64,000 nucleotides of DNA from Ruminococcus sp. FC2018 (GCF_000621805.1 NZ_JHXH01000005.1:1-64000), one strand, 5' to 3'; positions 1-8,894 are shown, numbered from the stretch's first letter. Notes: a model not told the origin generated them from the letters alone. Translations and numbers: made by a program.

Positions 1-198
1 ATATTTGAAAGATACTCCAACTTGAAATACAAGTACGGAAACAGGCACTTTTGGTGCAGAGGATACTATGTTAGCACTGTTGGCGGAAATAAGAACGGAA
101 TAGCAAAGTATATACGAGACCAAGAGAAAGAAGATATGATGTATGATCAGATATCTTTTAAAGAGTACCAGGATCCGTTTAAAGATATAACAAAGTAG
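1..198 (+). CDS. tnpA: IS200/IS605-family Y1 transposase, C-terminal part (cut by window edge)
   Basis: The first 65 codons read through to TAG and match the C-terminal part of IS200-type TnpA, the single-strand HUH transposase that moves these elements by peel-and-paste. Visible hallmarks are KYGNRHFWCRGYY and the Y-I-R-D-Q helix, in which the Tyr is the nucleophile and the Gln four residues on is a conserved metal ligand. The N-terminal HUH part lies outside the window. The copy appears intact as far as can be seen, and its right end follows directly. Confidence 0.93.
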   Translation: MFERYSNLKYKYGNRHFWCRGYYVSTVGGNKNGIAKYIRDQEKEDMMYDQISFKEYQDPFKDITK

Positions 199-315
199 AA
201 GATCAAGTAATGCGGTAGGTAGCTTTAGCGTATTACGTGCCCCTTAAGGGGCGGCTGGTGAAGTGCCCTTTTAGGGCTGTTATAAAACCACCGGCTTCGC
301 CGGTGTGATATTTAT
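199..315 (+). mobile_element. Right end of the IS200-like element
   Basis: Three successive small hairpins follow the transposase stop: GCCCCTTAAGGGGC (about 239-252), GCCCTTTTAGGGC and CACCGGCTTCGCCGGTG (about 290-306). Subterminal hairpins recognised by TnpA are typical of IS200/IS605 ends. The exact end cannot be fixed. The rest of the gap to 571 holds only a possible terminator. Confidence 0.75.
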
Positions 316-453
316 TATTTTGCTCAAAAATCGGGTTTGCCGCTTATTTTGACGCTTATTGACGCTTACGGCTCCGCAAAGCCTATCCCTGCGCTGTTTG
401 CGAGGCGTGCGATGATCCCGTTTGCCGGCGTGTTGCGATCTGTGCTGTCATTT

Positions 454-510
454 ATGCAAAAGAGAAGTGCTCCCCACTGTATGAGTTACAGCAGGGAGCG
501 CTTTTGCATA
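454..510 (-). terminator. Possible terminator of the 606-residue secreted protein gene
   Basis: Long inverted repeat: ATGCAAAAG..GCTCCC pairs with GGGAGCGCTTTTGCAT around an internal loop. It lies about 60 bp beyond the stop of the leftward gene. There is no clear U-run, so this is weak. Confidence 0.4.
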
Positions 511-571
511 TTAAGTATCTACCGCCTTTCGTTTTTATGATTTTTGAATATATTTGTATTTCTCGTTCTGA

Positions 572-2392
572 TCAAACTATCTCGAATCTGCAGCAGTTTC
601 CGTCAAAGCTGCTGTTCCATCTGTTTGTTGTAAAGCTGAACCAGGTCTTTAAGCCTTCCCAGCCGACCTTCCAGAACTTGACTTCCTGATCGGATACCTT
701 GCCGTTCTTGTCGAGCGTCAGGTTAGCGTCGATGTTGATGCCCCTGAAGATAGCGTCGGATTTATCTTCAAAACCGTTGAGAGAACTTGAGTAGCATTTG
801 CTGAATGCCTTTGCAGTGATGATGTAGGTATCCTTCTTGATCTTAGATGTATCAAAGCCGTTCTCATTGAGCAGCTGACGGATCGTCTTGCCCTTGCTTG
901 CTGCATAAGCTGCTATATCCTTAACATAATCGCCGGATATCTGACCTTCGACCACGTTATCATTGAACCAATCGACCTGCTTGTTGGCTTCCTTCTGGCT
1001 GTCGTCGCCTGCATTGCATTTCTTCGGGATCTCTTTGAAGTCCTGAGTGAAAAGATCAGCTTTAAGATTGATATTGCAAAGTCCGTGGTTTACGAGTGCG
1101 GTCTTGCTCTTGCTCCTGAATGTTTTTTCATACATTCCTGCAAATGTGGTGCTGTTGTCGTAACCGGACTCTTCTCTGAGAGTCATTGAGCGAACAAGTC
1201 CGTCCTTTCCGGAATTTACGTCGTAAGTGCCGTCCTTGTTTGCAATTACGCTGATTATATCATTGGAATCAAAGTCTATATTGATAGTCTTGGTGTCATC
1301 GAAGAACACGGAGATTATGCCGTATTTGTTCTTCCTTGATGTGTTGACCTGCTTGGTGTAGTACTTCTTTACCTTGTACTCGCCTGTAACGTGCTCGGAA
1401 ACGGACTGGATCTCGTTGATGATCTCTTCGTCGCTTGCATCTATCTGGTCGAGATACTTACTGTTGATCTGTGCACGCATATCGTCTGAGAGATTGTTTA
1501 CATAAAGCTGAGCCGAGAGGCTTTCAAGGATCGCTGTGCAGCCTGCGGTGTAGGTCTGAACGATAGCTTCGCAGACGGGCTTTGCCTTGACGATAGCCTC
1601 ATTTGAGAACATTACGTTTGCACAGCTGTTGTTATATACTACGTCGAAGATCGAGGTATTGGTTCCGAGCGATGTGTCTGTGATGTAGGTGTTGAGCACG
1701 GTCAGAGACTTGTCGAAATTATCTTTCCATGCTTTGAATGATCCTGCGAGACTGCCTATCTTTGCGAGCTTGTCAACGTTTGAAAGAGTCTTGCTGTTCA
1801 TGGTCTCGTTTATCTTCCTTGAAAAGTATTCAGCGTCAGCTTTGAAGTTAACGTAAGCGGTGTAGAACGCAGTCATATTAAGCTCGTTCTGGAGAAGATT
1901 CTTGATCGACTGCTCCATTTTGTCGATCTTTTCAAACAGCGTGTCGAGCTTGCTGTTTATCTCATCGAGCTTGAGCTGTGTCTGATCTACTGTGCCAACG
2001 TACGAATCGAGCAGACCTTCAAGTGCGGGAGTAAAGAACTTTGCGCCCGGGACTTCGTCGAGTATAGCAAAGATAGTCTTTGCAGTGATATCCTTGACTT
2101 TATTCATATCGTCATCAAGTATTATCTTGCCGTCTTCGATCCTGATCGACTTTTCTCCGCCGTCTGCTGCGGTACACATAGCTGTTCTTGTGTTCATATT
2201 AACGACTGCGTCTGTGTTTGCCGAAGCTGCTATTGTTGCGGCTGTTGTCATTACCATTACTGCTGCGAGCATCGAAGCGATCATTCTCTTGAATTTTCTG
2301 TTTGTCTTTCTTGTGTTTGTCATTGTTGTTTCCTCCTTGTTTGTTTTGTTGTTTTTGTTTGTGTTGTTGATGTTTGTTTTTGTGTTTTTCAT
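572..2392 (-). CDS. Secreted helical protein with two in-frame starts
   Basis: Unrecognised 606-residue protein. An Asn/Thr/Lys-rich leader (residues 1-23) precedes a second Met24 and a signal peptide (IASMLAAVMVMTTAATIAASA). Both ATGs have a strong Shine-Dalgarno site: AAAGGAG before 2392 and AAGGAGG before 2323. The mature protein opens with a hydrophobic helical stretch (about 80-110) and a long predicted coiled coil (LDEINSKLDTLFEKIDKM), then mixed sequence and a Trp/Phe-rich C-terminus. The N-terminal layout resembles helical pore-forming toxins, but that is inference. The C-terminal domain (TIRQLLNENGF to the end) recurs in the fragment at 55169. The gene has its own 11-bp-repeat promoter at 2438-2472. 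It is likely a paralogue, by architecture, of the gene at 9077. Confidence 0.85.
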   Translation of the reverse strand: MKNTKTNINNTNKNNKTNKEETTMTNTRKTNRKFKRMIASMLAAVMVMTTAATIAASANTDAVVNMNTRTAMCTAADGGEKSIRIEDGKIILDDDMNKVKDITAKTIFAILDEVPGAKFFTPALEGLLDSYVGTVDQTQLKLDEINSKLDTLFEKIDKMEQSIKNLLQNELNMTAFYTAYVNFKADAEYFSRKINETMNSKTLSNVDKLAKIGSLAGSFKAWKDNFDKSLTVLNTYITDTSLGTNTSIFDVVYNNSCANVMFSNEAIVKAKPVCEAIVQTYTAGCTAILESLSAQLYVNNLSDDMRAQINSKYLDQIDASDEEIINEIQSVSEHVTGEYKVKKYYTKQVNTSRKNKYGIISVFFDDTKTINIDFDSNDIISVIANKDGTYDVNSGKDGLVRSMTLREESGYDNSTTFAGMYEKTFRSKSKTALVNHGLCNINLKADLFTQDFKEIPKKCNAGDDSQKEANKQVDWFNDNVVEGQISGDYVKDIAAYAASKGKTIRQLLNENGFDTSKIKKDTYIITAKAFSKCYSSSLNGFEDKSDAIFRGINIDANLTLDKNGKVSDQEVKFWKVGWEGLKTWFSFTTNRWNSSFDGNCCRFEIV

Positions 2393-2437
2393 TGTTGTTT
2401 CTCCTTTCGGTCTCGGGTTTTCCTTTTCTTTGATCTC

Positions 2438-2472
2438 AGTATATCATACAGACCTTGACAACTTCTTGACAG
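2438..2472 (-). promoter_or_regulatory. SARP-type promoter of the 606-residue protein gene
   Basis: Reading leftward: CTGTCAAGAAGTTGTCAAG, two TGTCAA repeats 11 bp apart, then about 11 bp, then -10 TATACT (2438-2443). The leader continues GATCAAAGAAAAGGAAAACC, like the other members of this promoter family. Confidence 0.7.
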
Positions 2473-2495
2473 ATTTTGATTTGACCGAATATTTT

Positions 2496-2705
2496 TTACG
2501 AGTTCTTTTTTGCTTTCTTTCTTCCGAAGAAGATAAAGTATCCGAACAGTACTGAGCCGATCGCAGTTGTGAAAATGCTTCTTGCAGATAAGAATTCCTT
2601 GTTCATGATCTGACCTGCTGCGAAATTTACTGCTATACAGATGAGAGCGAAGATGATAACGAATGCTGCGAACTTTACGATAGTTTTCTTGTTTGTGTTT
2701 TTCAT
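2496..2705 (-). CDS. Small membrane protein (69 residues)
   Basis: Unrecognised. It begins MKNTNKKTIVKF and has two hydrophobic segments (about residues 10-31 and 44-60) and a basic C-terminal tail (GRKKAKKNS), giving a probable two-pass membrane protein. The start is set by AAAAGGAGTAATCACTATG, a leader block repeated before the genes at 60133 and 63778. Two tandem SARP-type promoters lie upstream (2782-2817 and 2889-2923), and the promoter of the next leftward gene lies just past its stop. By context it belongs to the regulon of the kinase/regulator pair at 6.4-8.8 kb (inference). It could be a small bacteriocin-like, immunity or membrane-stress protein; nothing decides this. Confidence 0.75.
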   Translation of the reverse strand: MKNTNKKTIVKFAAFVIIFALICIAVNFAAGQIMNKEFLSARSIFTTAIGSVLFGYFIFFGRKKAKKNS

Positions 2706-2781
2706 AGTGATTACTCCTTTTCTTTTTTGGTTTTTGTTATTGTCTTTTGTTCTTTCGGGTCGTTCCCTTTTCTTTGACTTT

Positions 2782-2817
2782 AGTATATCACACCGATCTT
2801 GACAACTTCTTTACAAG
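2782..2817 (-). promoter_or_regulatory. SARP-type promoter, proximal copy
   Basis: CTTGTAAAGAAGTTGTCAAG (repeats at 2799 and 2810 on the + strand, 11 bp apart), then -10 TATACT at 2782-2787. The leader runs AAAGTCAAAGAAAAGGGAAC. Confidence 0.7.
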
Positions 2818-2888
2818 CTCTTATGCTTTAAAAATTTTTTGTTTGTTCTTTCCGGTGTGTTCGGGGGGTGTTCCCTTTCTGTGATTAC

Positions 2889-2923
2889 ATAATAACATAC
2901 AAACCTTGACAACATCTTGACAG
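2889..2923 (-). promoter_or_regulatory. SARP-type promoter, distal copy
   Basis: CTGTCAAGATGTTGTCAAG with 11-bp spacing and -10 TATTAT at 2889-2894; leader ATCACAGAAAGGGAACACC. No start codon with a ribosome site lies between this and the proximal promoter, so it seems to drive the same gene from farther upstream. Confidence 0.68.
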
Positions 2924-3030
2924 AAAAAACTCTTTTTCAAAAAAACTGAAAAAATTTTTCCCGTGAAACAAATAAGCGCCCGCAAAGGCTTTATCTGCGC
3001 TGTTTGCGAGGTGCTTATCCATAAGCTTGA

Positions 3031-3059
3031 TTGACAATCACGGGGCGGTATTGTATAAT
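3031..3059 (+). promoter_or_regulatory. Sigma-A promoter of the CHR transporter operon
   Basis: TTGACA (3031-3036), 17 bp, TATAAT (3054-3059): a consensus promoter. It places transcription start near 3066, which rules out the ATG-like start at 3031 for the next gene. Confidence 0.85.
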
Positions 3060-3078
3060 TGAACTGTGGGGTGATAGA

Positions 3079-3636
3079 GTGCATAAAAATCTTGAGCTGT
3101 TTGTGACATTTATGAAGATCGGAGCTTTCACATTCGGCGGAGGCTATGCGATGATACCGCTGATACAGCGTGAGGTCTGTGATAATAAAAAGTGGATGAA
3201 AGAGCAGGATATACTTGAGATCGTTGCGATAGCGGAATCAACGCCCGGACCGATAGCGATAAATGCGGCGACCTTTGTGGGCTTTCGCACGAGTGGGTTT
3301 CTCGGTGCTGCTCTTGCGACGCTGGGAGTAGTGCTTCCGTCGTTTCTTATCATATCGCTGATCTCGCTCGTTCTGACCGAATTTCAGAGCGTCAGAGCTG
3401 TTCAGTACGCTTTCATGGGGATCCGTGCAGCTGTGCTCGCACTGATACTCAAAGCGCTGTGGATGATGTTCAAGGCATCAAAGAAAAACGCCTTTTCATA
3501 TTTCATAATGGCAGCCGTCCTTGTGCTTACGGCTTTTGTAAAAATAGATGCGGTCTATGTAATCATAGGCTGCGGTCTGTTCGGCTTGCTGTGGTCGCTT
3601 TTGATGAGAAAGGAGCATAGCGATGATACTGCTTGA
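3079..3636 (+). CDS. CHR-family anion transporter, first half-size subunit
   Basis: A 185-residue membrane protein of the chromate transporter (CHR) superfamily, short-chain type, in which two half-length proteins work together. Seen: FMKIGAFTFGGGYAMIPLI, a conserved ESTPGPIAINAATFVG signature and several hydrophobic helices. The start is taken as GTG (3079) behind GGGGTGAT, because the promoter overlaps any earlier start. The 3' end overlaps the second subunit by 14 bp, so the two are co-translated. The physiological substrate may be chromate, sulfate or another anion; chromate efflux is known for the family but not shown here. Confidence 0.88.
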   Translation: MHKNLELFVTFMKIGAFTFGGGYAMIPLIQREVCDNKKWMKEQDILEIVAIAESTPGPIAINAATFVGFRTSGFLGAALATLGVVLPSFLIISLISLVLTEFQSVRAVQYAFMGIRAAVLALILKALWMMFKASKKNAFSYFIMAAVLVLTAFVKIDAVYVIIGCGLFGLLWSLLMRKEHSDDTA

Positions 3637-4189
3637 ACTGTTTCTCATCTTTCTGAAAATAGGTGTGTTCACCTTTGGTGGCGGATACTCGATGATAGCT
3701 ATGATACAGTACGAAGCCGAGCAGCACGGCTGGCTTTCGCAGTCTGAGCTTGTGGATTTCGTGGCGCTCAGCGAGAGCACGCCCGGACCGCTTGCGGTGA
3801 ATATGGCTACATTTGTCGGAATGAAAACAGGCGGTGTGCTCGGTGCGGTGCTTGCGACGCTTGGCGTGGTACTTCCGTCATTCGTTATAATCCTCATCAT
3901 CGCAAAATGCTATGAGCGGTTCAAGACCAGTAAGGCGGTCGGCGGAACAATGTTGGGCATGAAGCCTGCCGTTGTGGGAATGATCGGCACAGCTTTGTTT
4001 TCCGTCGGACGAACGGTATTCTTCCCCGGCGGCTTGCAGGCGGACAGGTTCACACAGGCATCTTTCTGGGTGTTCCTCGGTATCTTTGCCGTGTCGGCTG
4101 TTCTTGTTTTCAAAAAGGTGAACCCGATAAAGATAATCCTGCTGTCAGCTGCTGTCGGCATCGGTGCAGGGTACAGCCTGAATTTGTAA
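3623..4189 (+). CDS. CHR-family anion transporter, second half-size subunit
   Basis: A 188-residue partner of the preceding gene with the same fold: FLKIGVFTFGGGYSMIAMI near the N-terminus, SESTPGPLAVNMATFVG, then alternating hydrophobic helices ending GIGAGYSLNL. The start is supported by AAAGGAG nine bases before the ATG. Paired short CHR proteins are thought to insert in opposite orientations. Fragments of a close homologue of this gene's 3' half are scattered at 19.0 and 19.8 kb, showing that another copy was once present. Confidence 0.88.
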   Translation: MILLELFLIFLKIGVFTFGGGYSMIAMIQYEAEQHGWLSQSELVDFVALSESTPGPLAVNMATFVGMKTGGVLGAVLATLGVVLPSFVIILIIAKCYERFKTSKAVGGTMLGMKPAVVGMIGTALFSVGRTVFFPGGLQADRFTQASFWVFLGIFAVSAVLVFKKVNPIKIILLSAAVGIGAGYSLNL

Positions 4190-4276
4190 CGGATAAAACG
4201 ATAACCGCCCGTGGGTTTAATGCTTGCGGGAATGATAATTGAACGGTGAGATAAAAAATCAGAGGAGATTTTTATT

Positions 4277-4903
4277 ATGGAACTGTATGAAGCGATAAAC
4301 AGCAGAAGAACTGTCAGAGATTTCGAGGCTGAGCCGATCCCTGCGGAAGTTCTGGAAAGGATCATAGAAGCCGCATTTAAAGCTCCCACTAATGACCATA
4401 TGAGAGATTGGCATTATATTATCGTGCGGGATATAAATGTCACGGCAAAACTGCTGGACATCATACCCAAAGGAATATCCGACGAAGATATGCAAGCTTT
4501 GATAAATGATTGGAATCTGAGTGACAGCATACAGCAGGAGTGTTACCGCAATGCAGTTCCGAAGCAATACAGAATGCTGTTTGATGCATCAGCAGTTATC
4601 ATTCCGCTTCTTAAACAAAAGACAGATCTGCTTCACCCTGATAATATATCACATCTGAATGGCTTTGCATCTATCTGGTGCAGCATAGAGAATATATTTC
4701 TTTGTGCAACAGCCGAAGGGTACAGCTGCAATCTGCGGATACCTCTTGGAAATGAGGCTGAACACGCAAGAAGTGTTCTTGGTTTCCCGAATGACTATTT
4801 TATGCCTTGCTTCATTGGCATAGGCAAGCCAAAAAGTGATATCGCACCTGTGAAACAAAAACAGATTGATATCAAGCAGCGAATACACTGGGATAGATTC
4901 TGA
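4277..4903 (+). CDS. Nitroreductase-family FMN oxidoreductase
   Basis: A 208-residue protein that opens with MELYEAINSRRTVRDFEAEPI, the FMN phosphate-binding Arg cluster of the nitroreductase family, followed by FKAPTNDHMRDWHYIIV and, later, GYSCNLRIPLG and MPCFIGIG. Such enzymes are homodimeric flavoproteins that reduce nitroaromatics, quinones or other electrophiles with NAD(P)H. An AGGAG site lies 11 bases before the ATG. It lies 33 bp before the acyltransferase-like gene in the same direction, so it probably shares a transcript with it. The true substrate is unknown. Confidence 0.85.
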   Translation: MELYEAINSRRTVRDFEAEPIPAEVLERIIEAAFKAPTNDHMRDWHYIIVRDINVTAKLLDIIPKGISDEDMQALINDWNLSDSIQQECYRNAVPKQYRMLFDASAVIIPLLKQKTDLLHPDNISHLNGFASIWCSIENIFLCATAEGYSCNLRIPLGNEAEHARSVLGFPNDYFMPCFIGIGKPKSDIAPVKQKQIDIKQRIHWDRF

Positions 4904-4936
4904 TTTATCATACAAACGACAACTAAGAGGTGGCAT

Positions 4937-6205
4937 ATGCAACAGAAATTATCCATTGCGATACAGACATTGTATTCCACAAGGAAAGATAACCCCCACG
5001 CAATAAGAATGATGATACGGATGTGTGACCCGATAGAACGCTGCGTATTGTGCAGTGCTGTGGATATGACTATGCAGCGATATCCGTATTTCTGCGTTGA
5101 GCTTCGGAAAAAGGACGGGCGGTATGTATTTGCACAGAATACACGGCCTGTCGTTATCAGCGATACGCTCGAGGGTACACAGCTGAATTCGGAAGGCTCA
5201 AACTACCATATGATCGCTTTTTCCGCCGAGGACGACTGGATCGTTCTGGACGTGTTCCACGGTCTCACAGATGGTATTGGCGCATACGAAGTGATCCGCA
5301 CATTACTGTACTATTATTGCTCACAGAGGTATGATGTGAAGCTGAGCAGAGAGGGTATCCGTCTTGCGGGAGATGAGATCTCCGTTGAGGAATGGGATGA
5401 TCCCGTTGATGCTTTAAGCGGGCAGCCTGCTGAGATGCAAACGCAGATGTCGCCCGCTCTCGTTCTGACCGGGTACCCCGGGCTGCTCAATGACCATAAA
5501 AAGACCGTACACAGCATAGCTCTTTCAGAGGCGGAGTTCATGAGTTTCAACTCAGAACACAAGGGCAGTCCCGGAACGATGACAGCGCTGCTGCTGAGCC
5601 GTGCCATTGCAAAACTGCACCCGGAAGCTGCTGCACCGATCAGGATCATCGTGTGTGTAAACCAGCGAAAAGCGCTGAGAGCACCGCTTGCGCACCAGAG
5701 CCTTGTGGGATTTTCTGCACTGGAATATGACCGACAGCTGCGAAGTCTGCCTATCGGACAGCAGGTGACCGAATTCCGCAGGAGGGTGTTTGAACAGTCG
5801 GGTGACGAAGCGATCATGTCCTCGGTAAATGCTGCCGCCTCATTCGTAGGAATGCTTACAAATATGAAAACAGATGAGGAACGTCTTGAAGCAATGTCCG
5901 CTGCCGATGAAATGCTAAATGGAACTATGACTGCTGTGATAAGCTATGTCGGCAAAGCAGGATTCGGTGATGCGGAGAAGTATATCCGGGATTTCAGGAC
6001 ATGGACACGCTGCCCCGACAAGGGTATCATCGTCGAGATATCCGCCGTGAACGGACGGTTCATCATGGATATTATCCAGCCGTTTTCCGACCCTGTCTAT
6101 GTGAACGGCTTTCTGCAGCAGCTGGAAGAAAACGGCGTTGCCTATGAGCATCTTGGTGTCAGGGAACTGACGCTGCCGAACATTAAGCTGCCCTGGAGCA
6201 AGTAA
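4937..6205 (+). CDS. Condensation/acyltransferase-superfamily protein
   Basis: A 422-residue protein with the HxxxDG active-site motif (VFHGLTDGIGAYEVI, around residue 104), the signature shared by NRPS condensation domains, alcohol acetyltransferases and PapA-type acyltransferases. It is a stand-alone protein: I see no adenylation or carrier domain. The C-terminal half has the IRIIVCVNQRK and SYVGKAGFG-like segments expected of the second lobe. It is probably a cytosolic acyl transfer enzyme acting on an alcohol, amine or lipid; the substrate cannot be deduced. A hairpin terminator follows. Confidence 0.72.
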   Translation: MQQKLSIAIQTLYSTRKDNPHAIRMMIRMCDPIERCVLCSAVDMTMQRYPYFCVELRKKDGRYVFAQNTRPVVISDTLEGTQLNSEGSNYHMIAFSAEDDWIVLDVFHGLTDGIGAYEVIRTLLYYYCSQRYDVKLSREGIRLAGDEISVEEWDDPVDALSGQPAEMQTQMSPALVLTGYPGLLNDHKKTVHSIALSEAEFMSFNSEHKGSPGTMTALLLSRAIAKLHPEAAAPIRIIVCVNQRKALRAPLAHQSLVGFSALEYDRQLRSLPIGQQVTEFRRRVFEQSGDEAIMSSVNAAASFVGMLTNMKTDEERLEAMSAADEMLNGTMTAVISYVGKAGFGDAEKYIRDFRTWTRCPDKGIIVEISAVNGRFIMDIIQPFSDPVYVNGFLQQLEENGVAYEHLGVRELTLPNIKLPWSK

Positions 6206-6218
6206 TTGTGCCAAAAAT

Positions 6219-6267
6219 AAAAGAGAGGTTCACTTCTGACGGTTTTCTGACGGGAGAGCCTCTCTTT
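6219..6267 (+). terminator. Terminator after the acyltransferase gene
   Basis: AAAGAGAGGTTC pairs with GAGCCTCTCTTT across a 25-30 base loop. It separates this transcript from the kinase gene. Confidence 0.65.
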
Positions 6268-6374
6268 GCTTGTCAGACGACTTTTTTGAGGTTTTTTCAA
6301 AAACCTCTTTTCTTTTTGACAAAAAAATGATATACTATACTAAATCAGACCTGAGAGAAAAGCAAGGTGAGATA

Positions 6375-8003
6375 ATGAAAAAGAAAAACAAAAACAGAAA
6401 ACTGCTGTTTCAGGTTGGCCTGGTGATGCTGCCTGTGTTTATGATACTCATTGCACTGGTATCATGGGTGATGTATACTACCACCGTCAACGGTATGCTC
6501 GAAACGCAGAGAGGCAATATGAAGAATATGCTCGAAGATACCTATGACAGCATTGTGGAAACGAGCCTGACAGGTTCGGAAACGGCAGATTGGTTTATTG
6601 AGCAATGGAAAAGCAACCCCGACATTTTGCAGCAGGAGATCACCGAAGAGGAAACGAAAAAATATATCGAATACATAAAAGAAAACAAAGACGGCATCAA
6701 CTCAATCAAGTATCTTGAGCAGCTGCCGCAGGACATAAAGAGATGCTTTATCAAGGTCAAATATCAGACTGTTCAGCAGCTTCTGAAAGTCGAGGCGGAT
6801 AAGCACTCATATCAAAGTGCGTTCTTCATCGGGCTGACTGATTCGGATATGGGTCTTGTGCTGTGCGAATACAAAGAGGACGGCAGCGAAAAGCAGTTCG
6901 GTGAGCGTTATGAGATCGACAAGTCAGAGCACCCTGCGATCGAAAAGCTGCAAAGCGGCAATGACGGAAAGATCGAGTTTGAGATGTCACAGGACTTTCC
7001 CGACAAGGCGAACTATTATCTTGCGTTCAAGCCGATAGTTGCCGGTGGAAAGACTATTGCAGCGATAGGCATTGCATACAACTGGGACGACCTTAAAAAG
7101 ACGCTGGGTTCCTCGCTGATAATGGCATATCTGCTCGGCATCGGCGGCATCGTTGTCGCAATAGTCGTCATTCTCATCATATTCTACCGCAGGGCAGTAA
7201 GACCTGTCACGAGGATACAGAAAGCTCTGGTGAGATACACGGAGGATAAGGACAGTGCGAAGATCGTCAGCGATATGCTCGGCATCAGTGAAAGAAACGA
7301 GATCGGCTATCTTGCCGATGTTATCTCGGATATGTCGCTGGAAATAGACCGCTACACCAAGGAAAACCTCAGGGTGCAGAAGGATCTGTACGATGCAAAG
7401 GTGCAGATAATGGTGTCGCAGATACGACCGCACTTTATGTACAATGCACTGACATCTATCGCAATGATGTGCGAGCTTGACCCGATGACTGCGAAAAAGG
7501 CAACGATCGCCTTTGCGGACTATCTGCGGGGCAATATGGATTCGCTCAAGCAGACAAGACCCGTGCCGTTTGAAACGGAGCTTGAGCATCTGAAAAACTA
7601 TCTTTATATTGAAAAACTGCGCTTTGATTATCTGCTGAACATTGAATACGACATACAGGCAACGGGTTTTGAACTGCCGCTGCTGAGCATACAGCCGCTC
7701 GTTGAAAACGCTGTCAAGCACGGCGTCGGAATGAAAAAAGGCGGAGGAACGGTGAAGATATCCTCTGTCGAAACGGACAGTGCTTTTGAAGTGATAGTTT
7801 CCGACGACGGCGTGGGATTTGATGTGAACGCTCCGAAAAAGGACGACGGACGTTCGCACGTCGGAATGGAGAATACAAAGAGACGTTTGAAAGAGATGTG
7901 CAAAGCTGACATCGTGATAACCAGCGAGGTCGGCAAGGGCACGACAGCTCGAGTGATAATACCCAAAAAGGAGGGCAAGGCAAATGAGGATACTGTGTCT
8001 TGA
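6375..8003 (+). CDS. Sensor histidine kinase (YesM/LytS type) of SARP system 1
   Basis: A 542-residue membrane kinase. TM1 is at about residues 11-33; an extracytoplasmic sensor of about 210 residues follows, then TM2 (about 246-270), a HAMP-like linker, the His_kinase box SQIRPHFMYNALTS (phospho-His near 351), the N-box QPLVENAVKHGVG (about 436) and the G-box DDGVGFDVN (about 476). The start at 6375 is chosen for AAGGTGAG upstream and because the paralogue at 58135 then has exactly the same length (542). It overlaps the regulator gene by 20 bp. The sensor domain diverges most between the two paralogues, so they probably read different signals. Confidence 0.92.
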   Translation: MKKKNKNRKLLFQVGLVMLPVFMILIALVSWVMYTTTVNGMLETQRGNMKNMLEDTYDSIVETSLTGSETADWFIEQWKSNPDILQQEITEEETKKYIEYIKENKDGINSIKYLEQLPQDIKRCFIKVKYQTVQQLLKVEADKHSYQSAFFIGLTDSDMGLVLCEYKEDGSEKQFGERYEIDKSEHPAIEKLQSGNDGKIEFEMSQDFPDKANYYLAFKPIVAGGKTIAAIGIAYNWDDLKKTLGSSLIMAYLLGIGGIVVAIVVILIIFYRRAVRPVTRIQKALVRYTEDKDSAKIVSDMLGISERNEIGYLADVISDMSLEIDRYTKENLRVQKDLYDAKVQIMVSQIRPHFMYNALTSIAMMCELDPMTAKKATIAFADYLRGNMDSLKQTRPVPFETELEHLKNYLYIEKLRFDYLLNIEYDIQATGFELPLLSIQPLVENAVKHGVGMKKGGGTVKISSVETDSAFEVIVSDDGVGFDVNAPKKDDGRSHVGMENTKRRLKEMCKADIVITSEVGKGTTARVIIPKKEGKANEDTVS

Positions 8004-8769
8004 TGATGAGCCGCTGGCACTGAGGATGCTTGAACAGGCGGTAAGACAGTCAAAGCCCGATGCGGACATATCGGCATATCTGGATCAGGACGAACTGCTC
8101 GAACAGACAAAGCAGGGAGGCTGCGACATTGCATTTCTTGACATACACATGCGTGGAATGAACGGTGTTGAGCTTGCAAAAAAGCTCAAAGAGCTGAACC
8201 CGAAGGTAAATATTATTTTTGTGACGGGTTTTTCCGAATACACGGGCGAGGCAATGGGTCTGCACGCAAGCGGCTACATAATGAAACCCGTCACTAAGGA
8301 AAAGGTAGACAAAGAGCTTTCAGACCTGCGTTTCCCTATCGTGCCGAAAAGCGATGCACTGCTGAGAGTGCAGTGTTTTGGCAATTTCGATGTGTTCCTG
8401 CCGGGCGGCGAACACGTCCGCTTTGAGCGCAGCAGGTCAAAGGAGATATTTGCCTACCTCGTTCACCGACAGGGAAGTTCCTGCAGCACCAAGGAGATAG
8501 CCGCTGTGCTTTTTGAGGACGAGCCATACGATACCAAGCAGCAGAACTATGTTCAGCAGCTTATCCACGCAATGATAAAAAGCCTCAAAGCTGTTGGTGC
8601 AGAGGAGGCGATAGTGCGCAGCTACAATGCACTTGCGGTCAACACAAAGGTGCTTGACTGCGATTACTACCGTTTCAAGGAGCTTGACGCAGGTGCAGTC
8701 AATTCGTTCCAGAACGAGTATATGAGCCAGTACTACTGGGCAGACTTTCTGTACGATGAAGATTTCTGA
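7984..8769 (+). CDS. Response regulator with SARP-type output domain, system 1
   Basis: A 261-residue protein. The receiver domain has the acidic pair DD7-8, phospho-acceptor Asp53 (FLDIHMRG) and Lys101 (GYIMKPV). The output part (FGNFDVFLPGGEHVRFERSRSKEIFAYLV) is an OmpR-like winged helix of the SARP class followed by a short helical BTAD-like tail that ends at residue 261. YesM-type kinases usually pair with AraC-type regulators, so this pairing is less common. The likely targets are the nearby promoters with 11-bp direct repeats (2438, 2782, 2889, 8861 and 8974). Paralogue: the gene at 57366. Confidence 0.9.
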   Translation: MRILCLDDEPLALRMLEQAVRQSKPDADISAYLDQDELLEQTKQGGCDIAFLDIHMRGMNGVELAKKLKELNPKVNIIFVTGFSEYTGEAMGLHASGYIMKPVTKEKVDKELSDLRFPIVPKSDALLRVQCFGNFDVFLPGGEHVRFERSRSKEIFAYLVHRQGSSCSTKEIAAVLFEDEPYDTKQQNYVQQLIHAMIKSLKAVGAEEAIVRSYNALAVNTKVLDCDYYRFKELDAGAVNSFQNEYMSQYYWADFLYDEDF

Positions 8770-8781
8770 TACTATAATTAA

Positions 8782-8816
8782 GGCACTCGTATCATTAAAG
8801 ATGCGGGTGCTTTTTT
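8782..8816 (+). terminator. Terminator of the kinase/regulator operon
   Basis: GGCACTCGTATC, ATTAAA loop, GATGCGGGTGC, then a T-run. The paralogous operon ends with a closely similar hairpin at 57318. Confidence 0.85.
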
Positions 8817-8860
8817 GCACCTTTAAAAAAATATTCTATTTTTGAAACAGTATTAATATC

Positions 8861-8894
8861 TGTAAAGATGTTGTCAAGATGTGTATGCTATTAT
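8861..8894 (+). promoter_or_regulatory. SARP-type promoter, distal copy, of the 571-residue protein gene
   Basis: TGTAAAGATGTTGTCAAG (repeats at 8861 and 8872) with -10 TATTAT at 8889-8894, 17 bp from the second repeat. Leader AATCACAGAAAGGGAAACACC. Confidence 0.7.

Noticed and set aside
3031-3078. Upstream ATG-like start for the first CHR subunit
   Set aside because: These bases are the -35 and -10 boxes of a consensus promoter, so they cannot be translated from that transcript; GTG at 3079 has its own ribosome site.
2821-3084. Leftward 87-residue protein
   Set aside because: No ribosome site, low hydrophobic/charged logic, and it overlaps a SARP-type promoter and a sigma-A promoter.
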